Positions 34,401 to 44,494 of a stretch of 64,000 bases of DNA are shown here, in pieces. This DNA comes from Mytilus edulis (lineage: Eukaryota; Mollusca; Bivalvia; Mytilida; Mytilidae), in contig NC_092345.1 in NCBI RefSeq assembly GCF_963676685.1, forward strand, positions 43,111,838 to 43,175,837, read 5' to 3'. The position numbers and the translations under genes are program-made. Below the pieces are notes generated by a model. It was not told where the DNA came from. It ran no database searches and saw only the letters and a list, made by a program, of their open reading frames with translations. Numbering within the stretch: the stretch's first letter is position 1; each line of letters begins with the position of its first letter.

Positions 34401-36756
34401 TATTGTAGTCCTGTCATGTAATATTGTCATTTTAATGTTATAATTAGCATTGCTATTAATAAAATTAACGGTACCAATTTTCCTGCACCAGATGCGCATT
34501 TCGACAATACATGTCTCTTCAGTAATGCTCGTGGCCAAAATATTTGAAATCCAAAGCTTATATAAAAGATGAAGAGCCACAATCCAAAAGGTCCAAAAAG
34601 TATAGCCAAATCCGTGAAAGGAATCACAGCTTTGCATGAGGGAGATACAGTCCTTAATTTATAATAACTTCTATTACTTTGTAACAGCAAATTTTAATTA
34701 CACAAAAAAATCCGTATTTTCATGCCAGTACCGAGGTACTGGCTACTGGACTGGTGATACCCTCGGGGACTTATAGTCCACCAGTAGAGGCATCGACCCT
34801 GTGGTAGTAATACAATTAACGGTACCAATTTTCTTGCACCAGATGCGCATTTCTACAATACATGTCTCTTCAGTGATGCTCATGGCCAAAATATTTGAAA
34901 TCCAAAGCTTATATGAAAGATGAAGAGCTATAATCCAAAAGGTCCAAAAGCGGGAGGTTTGGCATGTCACAAAACCAGGTTCAACCCACCATTTTTATTT
35001 AAAAATGCCCTGTACCAAGTCAGGGAAATGGCCATTGTTATATTTTAGTTCGTTTCTGTGTGTGTTACATTTTAATGTTGTGTTTCTGTTGTGTCTTAGT
35101 TGTCTTATATTTTCCCTCAGTTTTAGTTTTCAACCTGGATTTGTTTTTTCTCTATCGGTTTATGAATTTCGAACAGCGGTATACTACTGTTGCCTTTATT
35201 TGTTTACTTTACATAAGTGTATAGAAACATATCCTTACATTGTTATGAAGTATATCGAATTGTTCTGCATCAGGTGGTAATTGGTAGTCATTTGCCTTGA
35301 CCGCCGAGAGCAACATTAAACTTTTAGCTCCTCGTCTGTTTGCCCCATGCCATGGCAGTGTATCGAACGATGCAGGATCATCAGGGTGGTACGAATATAT
35401 AACCTTGATAGTATTATCCTTTTCAAAGTAAATTATATAAATTAGAATAATTGACAAATGTAAATTAAAATCTTAATGGCATGTACTAGTAAGTGTTTGT
35501 CTTTTGTTTCGTTTTTTTAACAATGCATATTTTTTTTAATTCAAAAACACTTAAAATATACGTGTTTAGAAACTAAAAAAGATTATTAGCTCAAATTAGT
35601 TAAATAACTCATAGCTGAGAAGTTGAAAGAGATGACTTCAATCATCCTATCGTGAACTTTACATTTTGATGAAGAAAGATGCATGCTTCATTTGAATATG
35701 GAATATATATCTAACGGTCAATATACAATGGAAGACTAGTGTTTCCGCCAAAGTCAAAGGTAATGATATTTGAAGGAATTTCCCTCAATCATTACATTTT
35801 CGACCAGTATTTTATGTACTGGTGTTGGTCTTTTCGTCTTCTTTTTTACCTATTATATTAGTCTTTTTTAGTTATGGTTTTAATTATTCTTTTTTAGTTA
35901 TGGTTTTAATTATATTTGTTTAGTTAGTGGTTTTAATTATTCTTTTTTAGTTATGGTTTAATTATTCTTTTTTATATCTCCTCATTTTTTACATTATCAT
36001 CTTTTTTTTCCATTTTAAATGTTTAAATAGTTCAAAAATTTAATAAATCTTCTAGACAAAATTATACTCACTGTAATTTGGTAGTCTTTGTCGTCACATG
36101 TATCTAACTTCCTAACAAACTTTAATACTGTTCCAAAGTTATCTTCAAGTCCCTGTAGAAGCATCCAGTCCTGGCTTACATCAATGGTAGGAGCATAGTG
36201 ACCTTCAGTATGACAATCCTATATGAATTATGGTAAACCATGAAAACCCCTGAATATCATTGATATAACATATAAAAAGTAAAATACATTGAAAATTTGC
36301 ATTCACATATACATTTATCAAAAATACTAAATAATAAGTTTATCTCTATAAGTTTATCTCTTAAATGTTATAACATCAATGTACAAACAAACACACATAC
36401 ACACACACGCGTGTACTGGATGTAAAACTGTCTATATTTAAATGACTAACCTTAAAATGAGCCGTTCCGTTGCTGTCAACCCAGCCAACAACTACATCAG
36501 ATGGAAACATTTTACCATTAGATGATAGACCAAAGCCGACATATCCCTTAGTCTTAACGTGAGTCTCAAACGTTATATGTGTTGTATTAGTTTTCCAAAA
36601 TAACCAATAATTTCCATCACTGTCTAGTTGCCAGCTATTCCCGAAAATCTCAGTTGGCGTCGGTTTGGAGGGCGACACATGTTGGGTAACGGCATTTGGT
36701 TTTCCTATGCTTGTACCGAACATATAAAGAAATGCAAAATAAATTGCGCGCTTCAT
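25385..36756 (-). CDS. Gene A: DBH/MOXD1-like copper monooxygenase (11 exons)
   Basis: Join, in minus-strand order: 36756-36451, 36218-36072, 35418-35239, 33986-33900, 33328-33155, 32117-32015, 30029-29863, 28075-27887, 27304-27245, 26798-26553, 25462-25385. This gives 578 residues with GT..AG at every junction. Residues 1-18 look like a signal peptide; about 35-150 are a DOMON domain; about 190-330 and 335-500 are the two Cu2-monooxygenase domains. Visible ligands are H254/H255 (VHHF), H324 (ETHF), H405/H407 (HAHLL) and M480 (SEMC), equivalent to the CuH and CuM sites of DBH and PHM. The motif QYDAGMLEIG is intact. No C-terminal membrane segment is seen, so a secreted or lumenal enzyme is likely. 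The family hydroxylates small amines or related substrates using ascorbate and O2; the substrate here is unknown. Tyramine beta-hydroxylase is an alternative name. Exon lengths match gene B almost exactly, and I see no break. Confidence 0.92.
25955..26053. repeat. Dispersed repeat, second copy
   Basis: Matches 1585-1735 ('cccctcttaggcagtcagtg'). Lies in gene A intron 10. Confidence 0.55.
26553..26798 (-). CDS. Gene A exon 10: CuM methionine, C-domain end
   Basis: 82 codons after acceptor TTGTAG, donor CAT|GTAAGT. GGLPTTSEMC supplies the CuM Met ligand, followed by LAFLFYYP and LNTWDWKD. Same length (246 nt) as gene B exon 10. Confidence 0.91.
27245..27304 (-). CDS. Gene A exon 9: GDxL..C-Y segment
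   Basis: 20 codons after acceptor ATACAG, donor GTT|GTAAGT. Reads GDSLAMDCTYDSSSRTKPTV, the conserved GDxLxxxCxY strand that precedes the CuM methionine. Exactly the same length as in gene B. Confidence 0.9.
27887..28075 (-). CDS. Gene A exon 8: CuM HxH site
   Basis: 63 codons after acceptor CCACAG, donor TAC|GTAAGC. LLHAHLLG holds the HxH pair of CuM; then ARHFRGD, YDFDYQDFR and REIKY. The acceptor end has been triplicated in the upstream intron (see 28042-28210). Confidence 0.92.
28042..28210. repeat. Triplicated exon 8 acceptor region, 58-59 bp period
   Basis: Three tandem units each contain the reverse complement of the first 30 or so nt of gene A exon 8 plus its 3' splice region ('ctttaaactgtttgtctgat'). 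The unit at 28042 is the real acceptor (CCACAG). In the second the AG is lost (CACGG). The third reads AAAGGCGG and could be weakly usable. Confidence 0.85.
29080..29940. repeat. 430-bp tandem duplication cutting gene A exon 7
   Basis: Units 29080-29510 and 29511-29940 are nearly identical. They start at 'acatctcagcataatgatg' and end at 'ctgtaagttgtt'. The second breakpoint falls inside exon 7, so the last 78 nt of the exon and its donor are repeated at 29433-29510 without an acceptor. Confidence 0.9.
29863..30029 (-). CDS. Gene A exon 7: inter-domain segment, YDAG motif
   Basis: 167 nt completing the phase-1 codon, acceptor TTACAG, donor ATG|GTAAGA. Reads IVDSSGFRITVTPTLRQYDA, then GMLEIGA, FIPPYEKGF and SHCHEDC. 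The 3' 78 nt and donor occur again 430 bp away (29433-29510) through a tandem duplication; this copy is the one with an acceptor. Confidence 0.9.
30900..31990 (-). mobile_element. Reverse transcriptase element fragment in gene A intron 6
   Basis: Minus-strand frame 31503-31165 reads YDKRDHFNFPIVNF, then YGVYVSQLIRYSRASSKY and KFHGRHHELI. Upstream (about 31700-31650) a PMGTNCAP-like stretch is visible among stops. This is the thumb/C-terminal part of a Penelope-like type of reverse transcriptase. Followed by its 3' tail at 31150-31020. Same orientation as gene A. Confidence 0.75.
32015..32117 (-). CDS. Gene A exon 6: third CuH histidine
   Basis: 103 nt (34 codons plus 1 nt), acceptor TTTCAG, donor G|GTATGG, phase 1. 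Reads GYDFPHNVGFS, then LLLETHFTNPT. The His of ETHF is the third CuH ligand (HYxNP-type site). Confidence 0.9.
32310..32510 (+). repeat. Retroelement 3'-tail fragment, plus strand
   Basis: 'ccggagcacctgagatcacc' to 'gagtttgactgtccctctgg' is the inverse of the 24480 fragment. In gene A intron 5. Confidence 0.65.
33155..33328 (-). CDS. Gene A exon 5: CuH di-histidine
   Basis: 58 codons after a T-rich tract and AAAG acceptor, donor GTT|GTAAGT. Carries VHHFVVYSC, the adjacent histidine pair that binds CuH, and ends in the conserved AWAVGGV. Confidence 0.92.
33900..33986 (-). CDS. Gene A exon 4: start of N-terminal copper domain
   Basis: 29 codons after acceptor TTTCAG, donor AGG|GTACTT. Reads FHVPANTDTTYQC, then KVPEKPSKRHMIR: the PxxxTTYxC opening of the Cu2-monooxygenase N-domain. 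One codon longer than in gene B. Confidence 0.88.
34440..34955. repeat. Dispersed repeat, two copies 352 bp apart
   Basis: 'ttaacggtaccaattttc' through 'aatccaaaaggtccaaaa' occurs at 34464-34603 and 34816-34953. Between them lies 'ataccctcggggacttatag'. Minus-strand frames at 34278-34970 are derived from this repeat. In gene A intron 3. Confidence 0.75.
34995..35190. repeat. Dispersed repeat next to gene A exon 3
   Basis: 'taccaagtcaggga' to 'tatactactgttgccttta'. Related copies at 14385-14575, 51010-51185 and, inverted, near 55345-55410. Confidence 0.6.
35239..35418 (-). CDS. Gene A exon 3: DOMON/copper domain linker
   Basis: 60 codons after acceptor GAAAAG, donor AAT|GTAAGG. Contains VIYSYHPDDP, LPWHG, RRGAKSLMLL and AEQFDILHNN, matching the DOMON C-terminus and the linker into the N-terminal copper domain. 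An open frame continues upstream to 35457 but is intronic. Confidence 0.92.
35866..35975. repeat. 25-27-bp tandem repeat, four units
   Basis: Repeats of 'ttttttagttatggttttaa'. In gene A intron 2. Confidence 0.8.
36072..36218 (-). CDS. Gene A exon 2: DOMON, second part
   Basis: 49 codons after acceptor ATATAG and before donor ACA|GTGAGT. Reads DCHTEGHYAP, then QDWMLLQG, then KLDTCDDKDYQIT, the conserved second half of the DOMON domain in DBH-like enzymes. Same length and phase as the gene B counterpart. Confidence 0.92.
36451..36756 (-). CDS. Gene A exon 1: signal peptide and start of DOMON
   Basis: 102 codons from ATG at 36756-36754. The hydrophobic run MKRAIYFAFLYMFGTSIG is a signal peptide. 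It is followed by a Pro/Thr-rich linker and the DOMON core (NYWLFWKTN, YVGFGLSSNG, GWVDSNGTAHFK). NTT and NGT are possible N-glycosylation sequons. The donor is AAG|GTTAGT, phase 0. An open frame continues past the donor to 36376 but loses family similarity, which supports the splice. Confidence 0.92.
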
Positions 36757-36796
36757 TGTAATTTCTTTTCTCGCAATACCTTAACGTATAATCTTG

Positions 36797-36804
36797 CTTA
36801 AATA
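36797..36804 (-). promoter_or_regulatory. Gene A TATA-like box
   Basis: TATTTAAG on the minus strand, 41-48 nt before the gene A ATG. The gene B TATA-like box has almost the same offset (39-46 nt), which is the main support. This implies a very short 5' UTR. Confidence 0.4.
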
Positions 36805-38419
36805 CCTACAGACTAAAGGTGAATAACTAGATATGATGATTTTGAAATGTATTGTGATATGTTAAGAACCTATACATACGTAACTTTTTTTTTATCGCTA
36901 ATAATCAGATACAATCCACTGTAACATAGAATTTGATGTCTATTTTGAAATAAATTCTGATAAGATTGTTGAATAAATATTTACATTTAAGCTACCTGAA
37001 GCTCTTGAGTATGAAATGTTGACCATGACGGCAAAAAATGTTTAAGATAAACGAGAGATCAAAATATGGTCGGACTTTTTTTTTAAAGATATTTGATGTT
37101 CAAGGTTTTTCAATTTTATATATTTGGCTTTGTCTTTACCTTTTTTTATTTGTTCTTTTAGTTTATGAGCTTAATTTTCAAACATTGGGGACTCGAAAAT
37201 CACTGAAACGACATTAATTGTCAAAATGCACATCTGGTGCAGAATTTATATAATTATGTCATGGTACCTTCAAATATTTTAATTGTATTTACATATTGTG
37301 AAGATTTTTTTCCCCCTCAGAACACCATCTTATATCTAATGAATTTGACATAAAACTTTCACTACATAGTGGTGACTTTCACTGTTATATTTAGGTACTT
37401 CTAGTTTGACATAATTTATATTATCTACATTATAGTATACGTTCATCTACAGGGTAATCTTGGTGAATTAAAACTCTATTTGATACGTTATGGTGTATTT
37501 AAATTTTGTTTTATTATGAACCTAAAGTGAACAGCTCTATATCGGTTTCTGCATACATACGTTGTGGATACAATAATGCGTTTAATACAACGGCGGAATG
37601 CTCGCCGTCGATTAAAGTACGGTACAAGAGAGTAGATATGAAACTACCAACACTCAGTTTTTTCAAGATAGTTTCACTCGATTAAGGTTATCACAAATAA
37701 TGAGTTTGAATATTATGGTATTTTGTTGTTTGAAATATCGAAACAGTTTATATTGCTCTTCACTTGTTTTTCTAATATATTTATTGTCTGGAAGTCATGA
37801 AGTGATTAGTCTTTTTAGACGAACTTTCTGTAAATATTCGTTTGACTCTATTATAACCATCCCCTCAACAACTTTGAAAAAAACTTTTGTCTCAGCGTCT
37901 TCACTGAAAATTTTGAAGTTCCAGTTTTGCGAGCCCTTTTATAAAACATCCATTAGCGTTTGATTTGTAATCTGCTGTTTTAAATGTTGTATCTTTTCGT
38001 GTATACAAGTTGGTTGATGTTTGTAGATGTGCATGGGTCCCATGATATTGCTCCAAAAACCATTGTTGATCTGACAAGTGAAATATTAAATGTTGTCTTG
38101 ATTCTTGTGGGCAATATTTCGAATTCCGGCAGAAGTATTGCCTATGTTTGACTTCGGTAGAAGATATAAACTACTGCGAATTCATTATTATTTATGGATA
38201 CCAATTTTCGTGTGTTTTGTGGTAACAGGCGAACCACGAATTTAAATATTCAACGAATTTCCTTTTTTTAATAGGCTTTCTCTACAGAGATTGGCAAAAC
38301 AACGAATTGGCAAAACCACGAAATCAAAAACCCTCGAATAAGCAAGTTTTCGGCAATCCACGAAAATTGATACCCACGAAAATAAATGAATCCATGGTAT
38401 AAGAAATAGGAAAATGTAA
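36805..38419. other. Upstream region of gene A, no gene recognised
   Basis: The plus frame at 37700-37963 has no recognised features. A stretch near 37990-38140 ('agttggttgatgtttgtaga') loosely resembles 63310-63400 upstream of gene B. Confidence 0.4.
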
Positions 38420-38890
38420 TCTAATTGTCAACAAGAGACCAAATGACACAGAAATCAACAATTATAGGTCACCGTACGACCTTCAACAATGAATAAACCC
38501 AATTTGCATAGTTTGTCTATTAAACCATAGATTTTTGGCTCTTGTTTTATATGCTCAAGATTTAACATTACTATGGAATCTCATTCCTTAATGTTCAGCA
38601 AATACTTCTAGGTTTTGAAGATCTTTTTAGAGATAACCATATATTCTATGCGTCTTTGTATTTGTGAATAGTAAACAGTCGAATAATCAAACATGATATA
38701 GATATAGGAAGATGTGGTGTGAGTGCCAATGAGACAACTCTCCATCCAAATAACAATTTATAAAAGTAAACAATTATAGGTCAATGTACGGCCTTCAACA
38801 CGGGGCCTTGGTTCACACCGAACAAAAAGCTATAAAGGGCCCCAAGAATTACTAGTGTACAACCATTCAAATGGTAAAACCAACGGTCTT
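38420..38890. repeat. Dispersed mussel repeat, two copies
   Basis: 38420-38520 ('agagaccaaatgacacagaa', 'cgtacgaccttcaacaatga') and 38700-38890 ('aggaagatgtggtgtgagtg' to 'ggccccaagaattactagtg'). Confidence 0.75.
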
Positions 38891-38929
38891 ATCTACATGT
38901 ATATAAAAAACGAGAAACGAGAAACACGT

Positions 38930-39215
38930 ATAAATTACATAAACAAACATTGACTGTACCTGGATAGTTATTTATATGACAAAGAAAGAGTAACGGGCCT
39001 TTGACTGTGCCTTGCGTAACAGCATAGTGAACTGCTACTTCCTCTGATTGATCTCCTTCAACTACCAATATCATTTTTTCTGTTTATTAAAACCATGTCT
39101 AGTAACTTTTTTATTGACCATTTAATTCGAATTTCGCTGATTTTGAAAGTAGTATGAACCGGGATAATTTGTCAAAAGCTTTGGAAAAATCGGACATGGC
39201 TATATCAGTTTAGGG
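38930..39215 (-). pseudogene. LINE reverse transcriptase fragment
   Basis: Minus strand reads AMSDFSKAFDKLSRFIL, then after stops VTQGTVKGPLLFLCHINN. These match the DFSKAFD and the QGTVLGPLLFLxYIND blocks of Jockey/CR1-like LINE polymerases. Truncated on both sides with several stops. Confidence 0.78.
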
Positions 39216-39899
39216 ACCGGGGTCATATTCTCTCATGGGGACGTTCAATATGACTGTAAATGGGGTTCGCATGAATAGACAGATTTGTTTCGAACAGACG
39301 GATTTTTTTACACGTCCTTCGAGAAATAAGTACTGTGATTGTATATCTTTACTGAAGTAGTTTATGCATATAAACCCTGGTTTGTCTACTGTTATGAACT
39401 TGAATAAAGACTCCACCGCTTAGTGTTTCCATATTTATATGCTGTATTACCTTCGCTTTATTTAATTGCGTCGATGTAGGGATTTTCTCCAATTTTGTGT
39501 GTTAAACTAACAATTGTAGTTTGATAACTTGAATTTCTCGACGTGATGTATAGGTACAGAGCCACGTCATATGTAACAAAGAAACCCAACAACACAAAAA
39601 GACAAAGCATATTACCAAAGTATTAAACAAAACTTTCGTTTTCAAAAGAAACTTATCAGCGCGTTTTCGTCATAATAAACGAGAACACTTTTTACCACTG
39701 GATATTTACCATCAATTCATCATAAACAACTAGCGTTGATTTCAGTTTCACTGTTAAGCAAGGCCTACTGTTGATATAACTCTTCATCACTTTAATTTCT
39801 GTATCACTCAGACTTTTAGTCAAAGAACCTTGCATTTTATTTATTGAAATAATTCTACCTTAAAAAAGAGAGCCGTAAGATACCAATACATATTTAAAC

Positions 39900-40450
39900 T
39901 CATTAGTCGAAAACAAACGGATAAGACCATTGCAAAACACGTAAAAAGACCAAGAGACAAACAAAAATGAACAAAGCAACTTGAACCTCAACATAAATTG
40001 TGTGGGATCCCAAGTACGTTGATAATGTAAGCAGATCATGATCCGCATTGGCCGCCATTAGTGAAATCATGTTAGTACCAACCGTCGATTAGGTCACATT
40101 CGGAGGAAAGAAGAAAAAATTGTGATAACGACATTTTTTACATATCCGTCGTCATCAGAAATAGAAACCGGTATTCCATAGCGTTGATTTATCTCGTGAT
40201 ATATTGTCCGTAAAAAGTTGAAGGGATGTTTTTATCCTTTGGAACTATTGATTTTATACCTGCATTGTGAAAAGCAACCCTCTATCAAGCAAATCATGTT
40301 AGGAACTACAAGCCATGGCATATCGTCTCAAATGGGAGATAAATACTTCATATGGAAGTACTGCTACTGTGTTGCTACATAGAAATGGAAAGTTCACAAT
40401 TTTGAAACTGAAATCACCTCTGTTGTCTCAAAATTTTGTTAGGAGCCATT
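39900..40450 (-). mobile_element. Reverse transcriptase element fragment with 3' tail
   Basis: 40450-40345 on the minus strand is a decayed version of the FNFPIVNF/LCSN..YGV stretch at 31405-31480. 40140-39900 matches the tail family. The plus-strand frame at 40315-40497 is the antisense of this remnant. Confidence 0.6.
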
Positions 40451-41579
40451 GTTTATATCTAGATGGAAGTAAAGATACGAGTCAGACTAGTGATTAAGTG
40501 GTTGATGTCTACCATATTTGTTTCATTTGCGAAATCTACTTCTTTTTATGATTGTATGTAACAGTAAAATGGTAGCATTTTATAAAATTTTATATTTATA
40601 TGAATAATAAATGAATCAATTGAATAATTAAAGAAGATTTAAAATTATTTCTTAACAAATGAATAAACAATTACTTTTAATATGCTATACATTTGGTATT
40701 TTAATGTGTATTACGTGTGGCAAAGTACGCAATAATGTTCCGTCTATTATGTATGACATTGTGCAAAGTAACAAATAGTGGTAATATTTAAAGAACATCG
40801 TGTTTTTATACAGTTGTAACTTGTGTGGCGAGTGCACTTTAGGGTAAAGTTGGTAAGATCTAGATAGGAGTGAGAATTGAATGAAAACACATGTTAGAGT
40901 TGAAAGGTTAAAGTTGCGATCGTGGGAATGAGAAAGAAATACTTATGAGTGGCCTGTTGTTAATCTTAGCTGAAACTATACACACCTATTAATAATTATA
41001 AAAGATATTTCAATAATTGAGATGGAATTAAAAATGTAACTTTATACAAGAGTCAGTTATTCTTGGGACATTTCAAGTGAGATACCTGTAAAATAACGAC
41101 AACGTTGTCGTCAATAACCAAACTATGGAGTAGAGAAAAGTATACGTCAGTAGACAGCTAGTTCCCCTTATACCCTTAATTCCTAAGTAACACCGAGGAC
41201 ACAGGCTTATCACTTGAAAAGAATAAAACTAAATTGGTTCTCCTCTGATATTTTGTCAGCTTTCGTACATACGTTTCTTTTTTGTTCTTGATCTGCTTAC
41301 TGATTTAACTTTCTTTGCCGACATTTTGTTTACATAAGAACACACCCGTAAAATCGCAGGTCCGTGACTGAATTAAAGTATATAACTATGCGTAAGCCTT
41401 ATTTAAGTATTGGTATTGTCATCTGATAAAGTTATGCCGATTATAAGATACACAGTTTTCTCTGCTTTCAAACTCTTTCTGTGTGAACCCGTCGACCTGG
41501 AACTTATCAATTATTGGTAATATTAATTATTTGGAAAACAAAAGGTGAATGGAGTATAATAATTGTTTAATCAACAACA

Positions 41580-43730
41580 TTGTCCTATCTGCTAACAATA
41601 TTATTATTGTTTGACGTAAATTTTACATTGAGGTTCTACAAAAAAAAAATCACCAATACACCAACATTCCAACTGACTCCATTTTCAGAGAACGACATCT
41701 GTAACAAACATAAACTTTTAGCTACCGCTTTACAAGCAGAACCAAAAACAATGAAAGTCCCAACTATATATTGGCTTCCGAAACTGCACAAAACACCTTA
41801 CAAATATAGATTTATTTCGTCTTCAAGCCATTGTTCCACTACTAAATTATCTATTCGTCTTACCAGTACACTTGTTACAATCAAAAACCTGATAATAAAT
41901 TGTTCAAATAAGGCCTTCGAAAATAGTGGAATTCATTACTTTTGGAGTGTCAAAAACTCGTTGGAAGTACTTGATAAATTGCATGCTTGTATTGGTGATT
42001 TTGAATCTGTTCAAAGTTTTGATTTTTCTACCCTATATACCCCATTGCATCACATTCTCATTAAGAAAAAATCACACACCTAATTAAATGGGCATTTAAA
42101 AAGTCAGAATATGAATATATATGTTCATACTCTTTTAGGTCATTTTTTAGTAGCAATAAACCAAAAAAAAAAATATGTCAATTGGACATGCTTTGATACT
42201 ACATCTGCCCTTGAATGTTTACTAGATAACATTTTTGTTGGCTTTGGAGATTCCGTATATCGTCAGATTATCGGAATTCCAATGGGGACTTACTGTGCAC
42301 CACTTATTGCGGACCTGTTTTCTGTATTGCTTTACGTTACAATTTATGACAAAAATCAGAAAAGACCTATCGAAACAACATCTGATACACAAATTTATTA
42401 ATACTTTTAGATATTTGGATGCTATGTTGGCTCTGAATAATGACGACTTCTGTATGTATACTAACGAAATTTATCCTGTTGAACTTACTTTAAATAAAGC
42501 TAATACTAACAATGACCACTGCCCGTTCCTCGATCTTGATATATATATATATCATTAACGGAAAGCTTAATCTTAAAATTTATGATAAAAGAGATGATTT
42601 CTCATTTCCTATCGTTAATTATCCATTTTTAGATGGTGACGTTCCCTTGTCACCTATACGGTGTTTATATATATCAACTTGTACGATTCGTTCGTGTATG
42701 TAACAATGTTTTAGATTTTAACGAGAGAAATTTATGTATTACTGAAAAATTATTACAACAGGGTTTTCGATATCACAAGCTAGTCAAAACATTTACTAAA
42801 TTTTATCATCGGTATAAGGACATCATTCGGAAATATAGCTCAACATGAAGACTTATTATACGTTCAGGTATTTCACATCCAATATTTTATGGAAATATTC
42901 TTTATAAAGCACAAAAATGTCTGTATTCACCTCAGAAGCTAACAAATAGTTATCAAAAGTACCAGGATTATAAACCTTTAAATAGACTTATTAAGAAGGG
43001 ATATAGTTACGATACTGTTGTCAGGTCATTAAAGATTGCATATTTTGGCGTTAATATTGATTCACTTATAGGGTCTTTGTATCGGAACTACACACATTTA
43101 TTATTAATAAACCAGCATGACACGGGTTATGTTCTTCTCACATATGTTATGATGGTATGATATTAAACCCCTCACGGGGAGGATTGTGCCTGATATTCAT
43201 ATGACGAAGACATAATGTTTTAATCAGTTTAATTGAAGTCTGGAGCTGGCATGTCTGTTAACTGCTAGTAGTCTGATGTTATTTATGTATTATTGTCATT
43301 TTGTTTATTTTCTTTGGTTACATCTTTTGACATCAGACTCGGACTTCTCTTGAACTGAATTTTAATGTGCGTATTTTTATGCGTTTACTTTTCTGCATTG
43401 GCTAGAGGTATAGGGGGAGGGTTGAGATCTCACAAACATGTTTAACCCCGCCGCATTTTTGCGCCTGTCCCAAGTCATGAGCCTCTGGCCTTTGTTAGTC
43501 TTGTACTTTAACTTTTAGTTTCTTGTGTACAATTTGGAGTTTAGTATGGCGTTCATTATCACTGAACTAGTATATATTTGATTAAGGGCCAGCTGAAGAA
43601 CGCCTCCTGGTGCGGGAATTTCTCGTTGCATTGGAGACCTGTTGGTGACCTTCGGCTGTTGTCTGCTCTATGGTCGGGTTGTTGTCTCTTTGGCACATTC
43701 CCCATTTCCATTCTCAATTTTATCCTATAT
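41580..43730 (+). mobile_element. Decayed reverse transcriptase retroelement (Penelope-like type)
   Basis: Three or more frames together cover a reverse transcriptase: 41580-42083 (YWLPKLHKTPYKYRFISSSS, FDFSTLYTPL), 42111-42401 (WTCFDTTSALECLLDNIFV, IGIPMGTYCAPLIADLF), 42235-42848 (FRYLDAMLALNNDDF, CPFLDLDIYI, YDKRDDFSFPIVNYPF). The catalytic YxDD motif reads YLDA. Decayed coding continues to about 43130, then a 3' tail runs to 43730. The GIPMGT/YLDD/KLHK pattern suits Penelope-like elements, but no endonuclease domain was recognised, so the class is tentative. Confidence 0.75.
43390..43730 (+). repeat. 3' tail of the reverse transcriptase element
   Basis: 'ggctagaggtataggggga', 'ccgccgcatttttgcgcctg' to 'gtctctttggcacattcccc'. 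The reverse complement occurs at 53640-53975 and part of it at 2725-2870. Confidence 0.75.
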
Positions 43731-44312
43731 TAGATATAAATAAAGTTGAATTCTTTGATTCGCTGTTTTACGTCATGCCCGCTAACAAATTGAAAACTGT
43801 ACCTATACGCATTATTTTAAGTCCAGATTTTTAGTATTCGTATTGTTATCTAAGAAAGTCTTACTGATTAAAATTTTAATGACGGCTGACAAATTGGACC
43901 TCGTCATGTTAGTATTATAGATGTTTCAGATGCCGCCGTATATTTACAAAATTAAGATACGCTTTTTGTTCCATAATTTAACATTGTTTTTTTTATGATA
44001 CAGTACGCTGCTTATTTTTCTCCCAATTTTGTCTTTAAGTTGTATAGTTATGAAAGGATACATTTCTTCAATCTCAGATTTTCAGTGTTGTTCATACCTT
44101 AGACGCAAAAGAAGAGCAAGCAAAGTTAATCAAGAAAGATTGACGTCAATCCAAAACATTTTCCATCCTTTCACAAATGTTATCGTTAATTATTGTGTTT
44201 ATATATGTTGGTCACAAACTGTAAAGTTAATATGACAATAAAAAAAAAAAAAAAAAAATATTTGATTTGATTTGTTAATAAATTGGAATAAGACATTTGA
44301 CTTTTAACTCTT

Positions 44313-44318
44313 TTTATT
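44313..44318 (-). promoter_or_regulatory. Gene B polyadenylation signal (AATAAA)
   Basis: AATAAA on the minus strand about 96 nt after the gene B TAA. Plausible 3' end; not tested against transcripts. Confidence 0.45.
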
Positions 44319-44413
44319 ACAATTCGAGAAAAGAATCTTATGTTTTAAATCAATTCTTAAAAGGTTAATACTAGTATTTCATATGTGCAAGAAATATATT
44401 AAATTCTGCTCCT

Positions 44414-44494
44414 TTACTGGCTCCCCGGGCACTGTCTAGGGGGTGGTGTGTATTTAATTCGAGGTTCTGGAACACGGAAAACATTCTGTTGATA
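44414..44494 (-). CDS. Gene B exon 11: C-terminal tail and stop
   Basis: 26 codons plus TAA after a pyrimidine tract and TTTCAG. Reads YQQNVFRVPEPRIKY, then TPPPRQCPGSQ, aligned with the gene A tail. It lies 3.9 kb from exon 10 because of transposon insertions in the intron. Confidence 0.87.
   Translation of the reverse strand, partial: YQQNVFRVPEPRIKYTPPPRQCPGSQ

Noticed and set aside
34278-34970. Minus-strand frames of about 75-119 codons as a gene
   Set aside because: They translate two copies of a dispersed repeat and share their reading only through it.
40315-40497. Plus-strand 60-codon frame
   Set aside because: It is antisense to a reverse transcriptase remnant.
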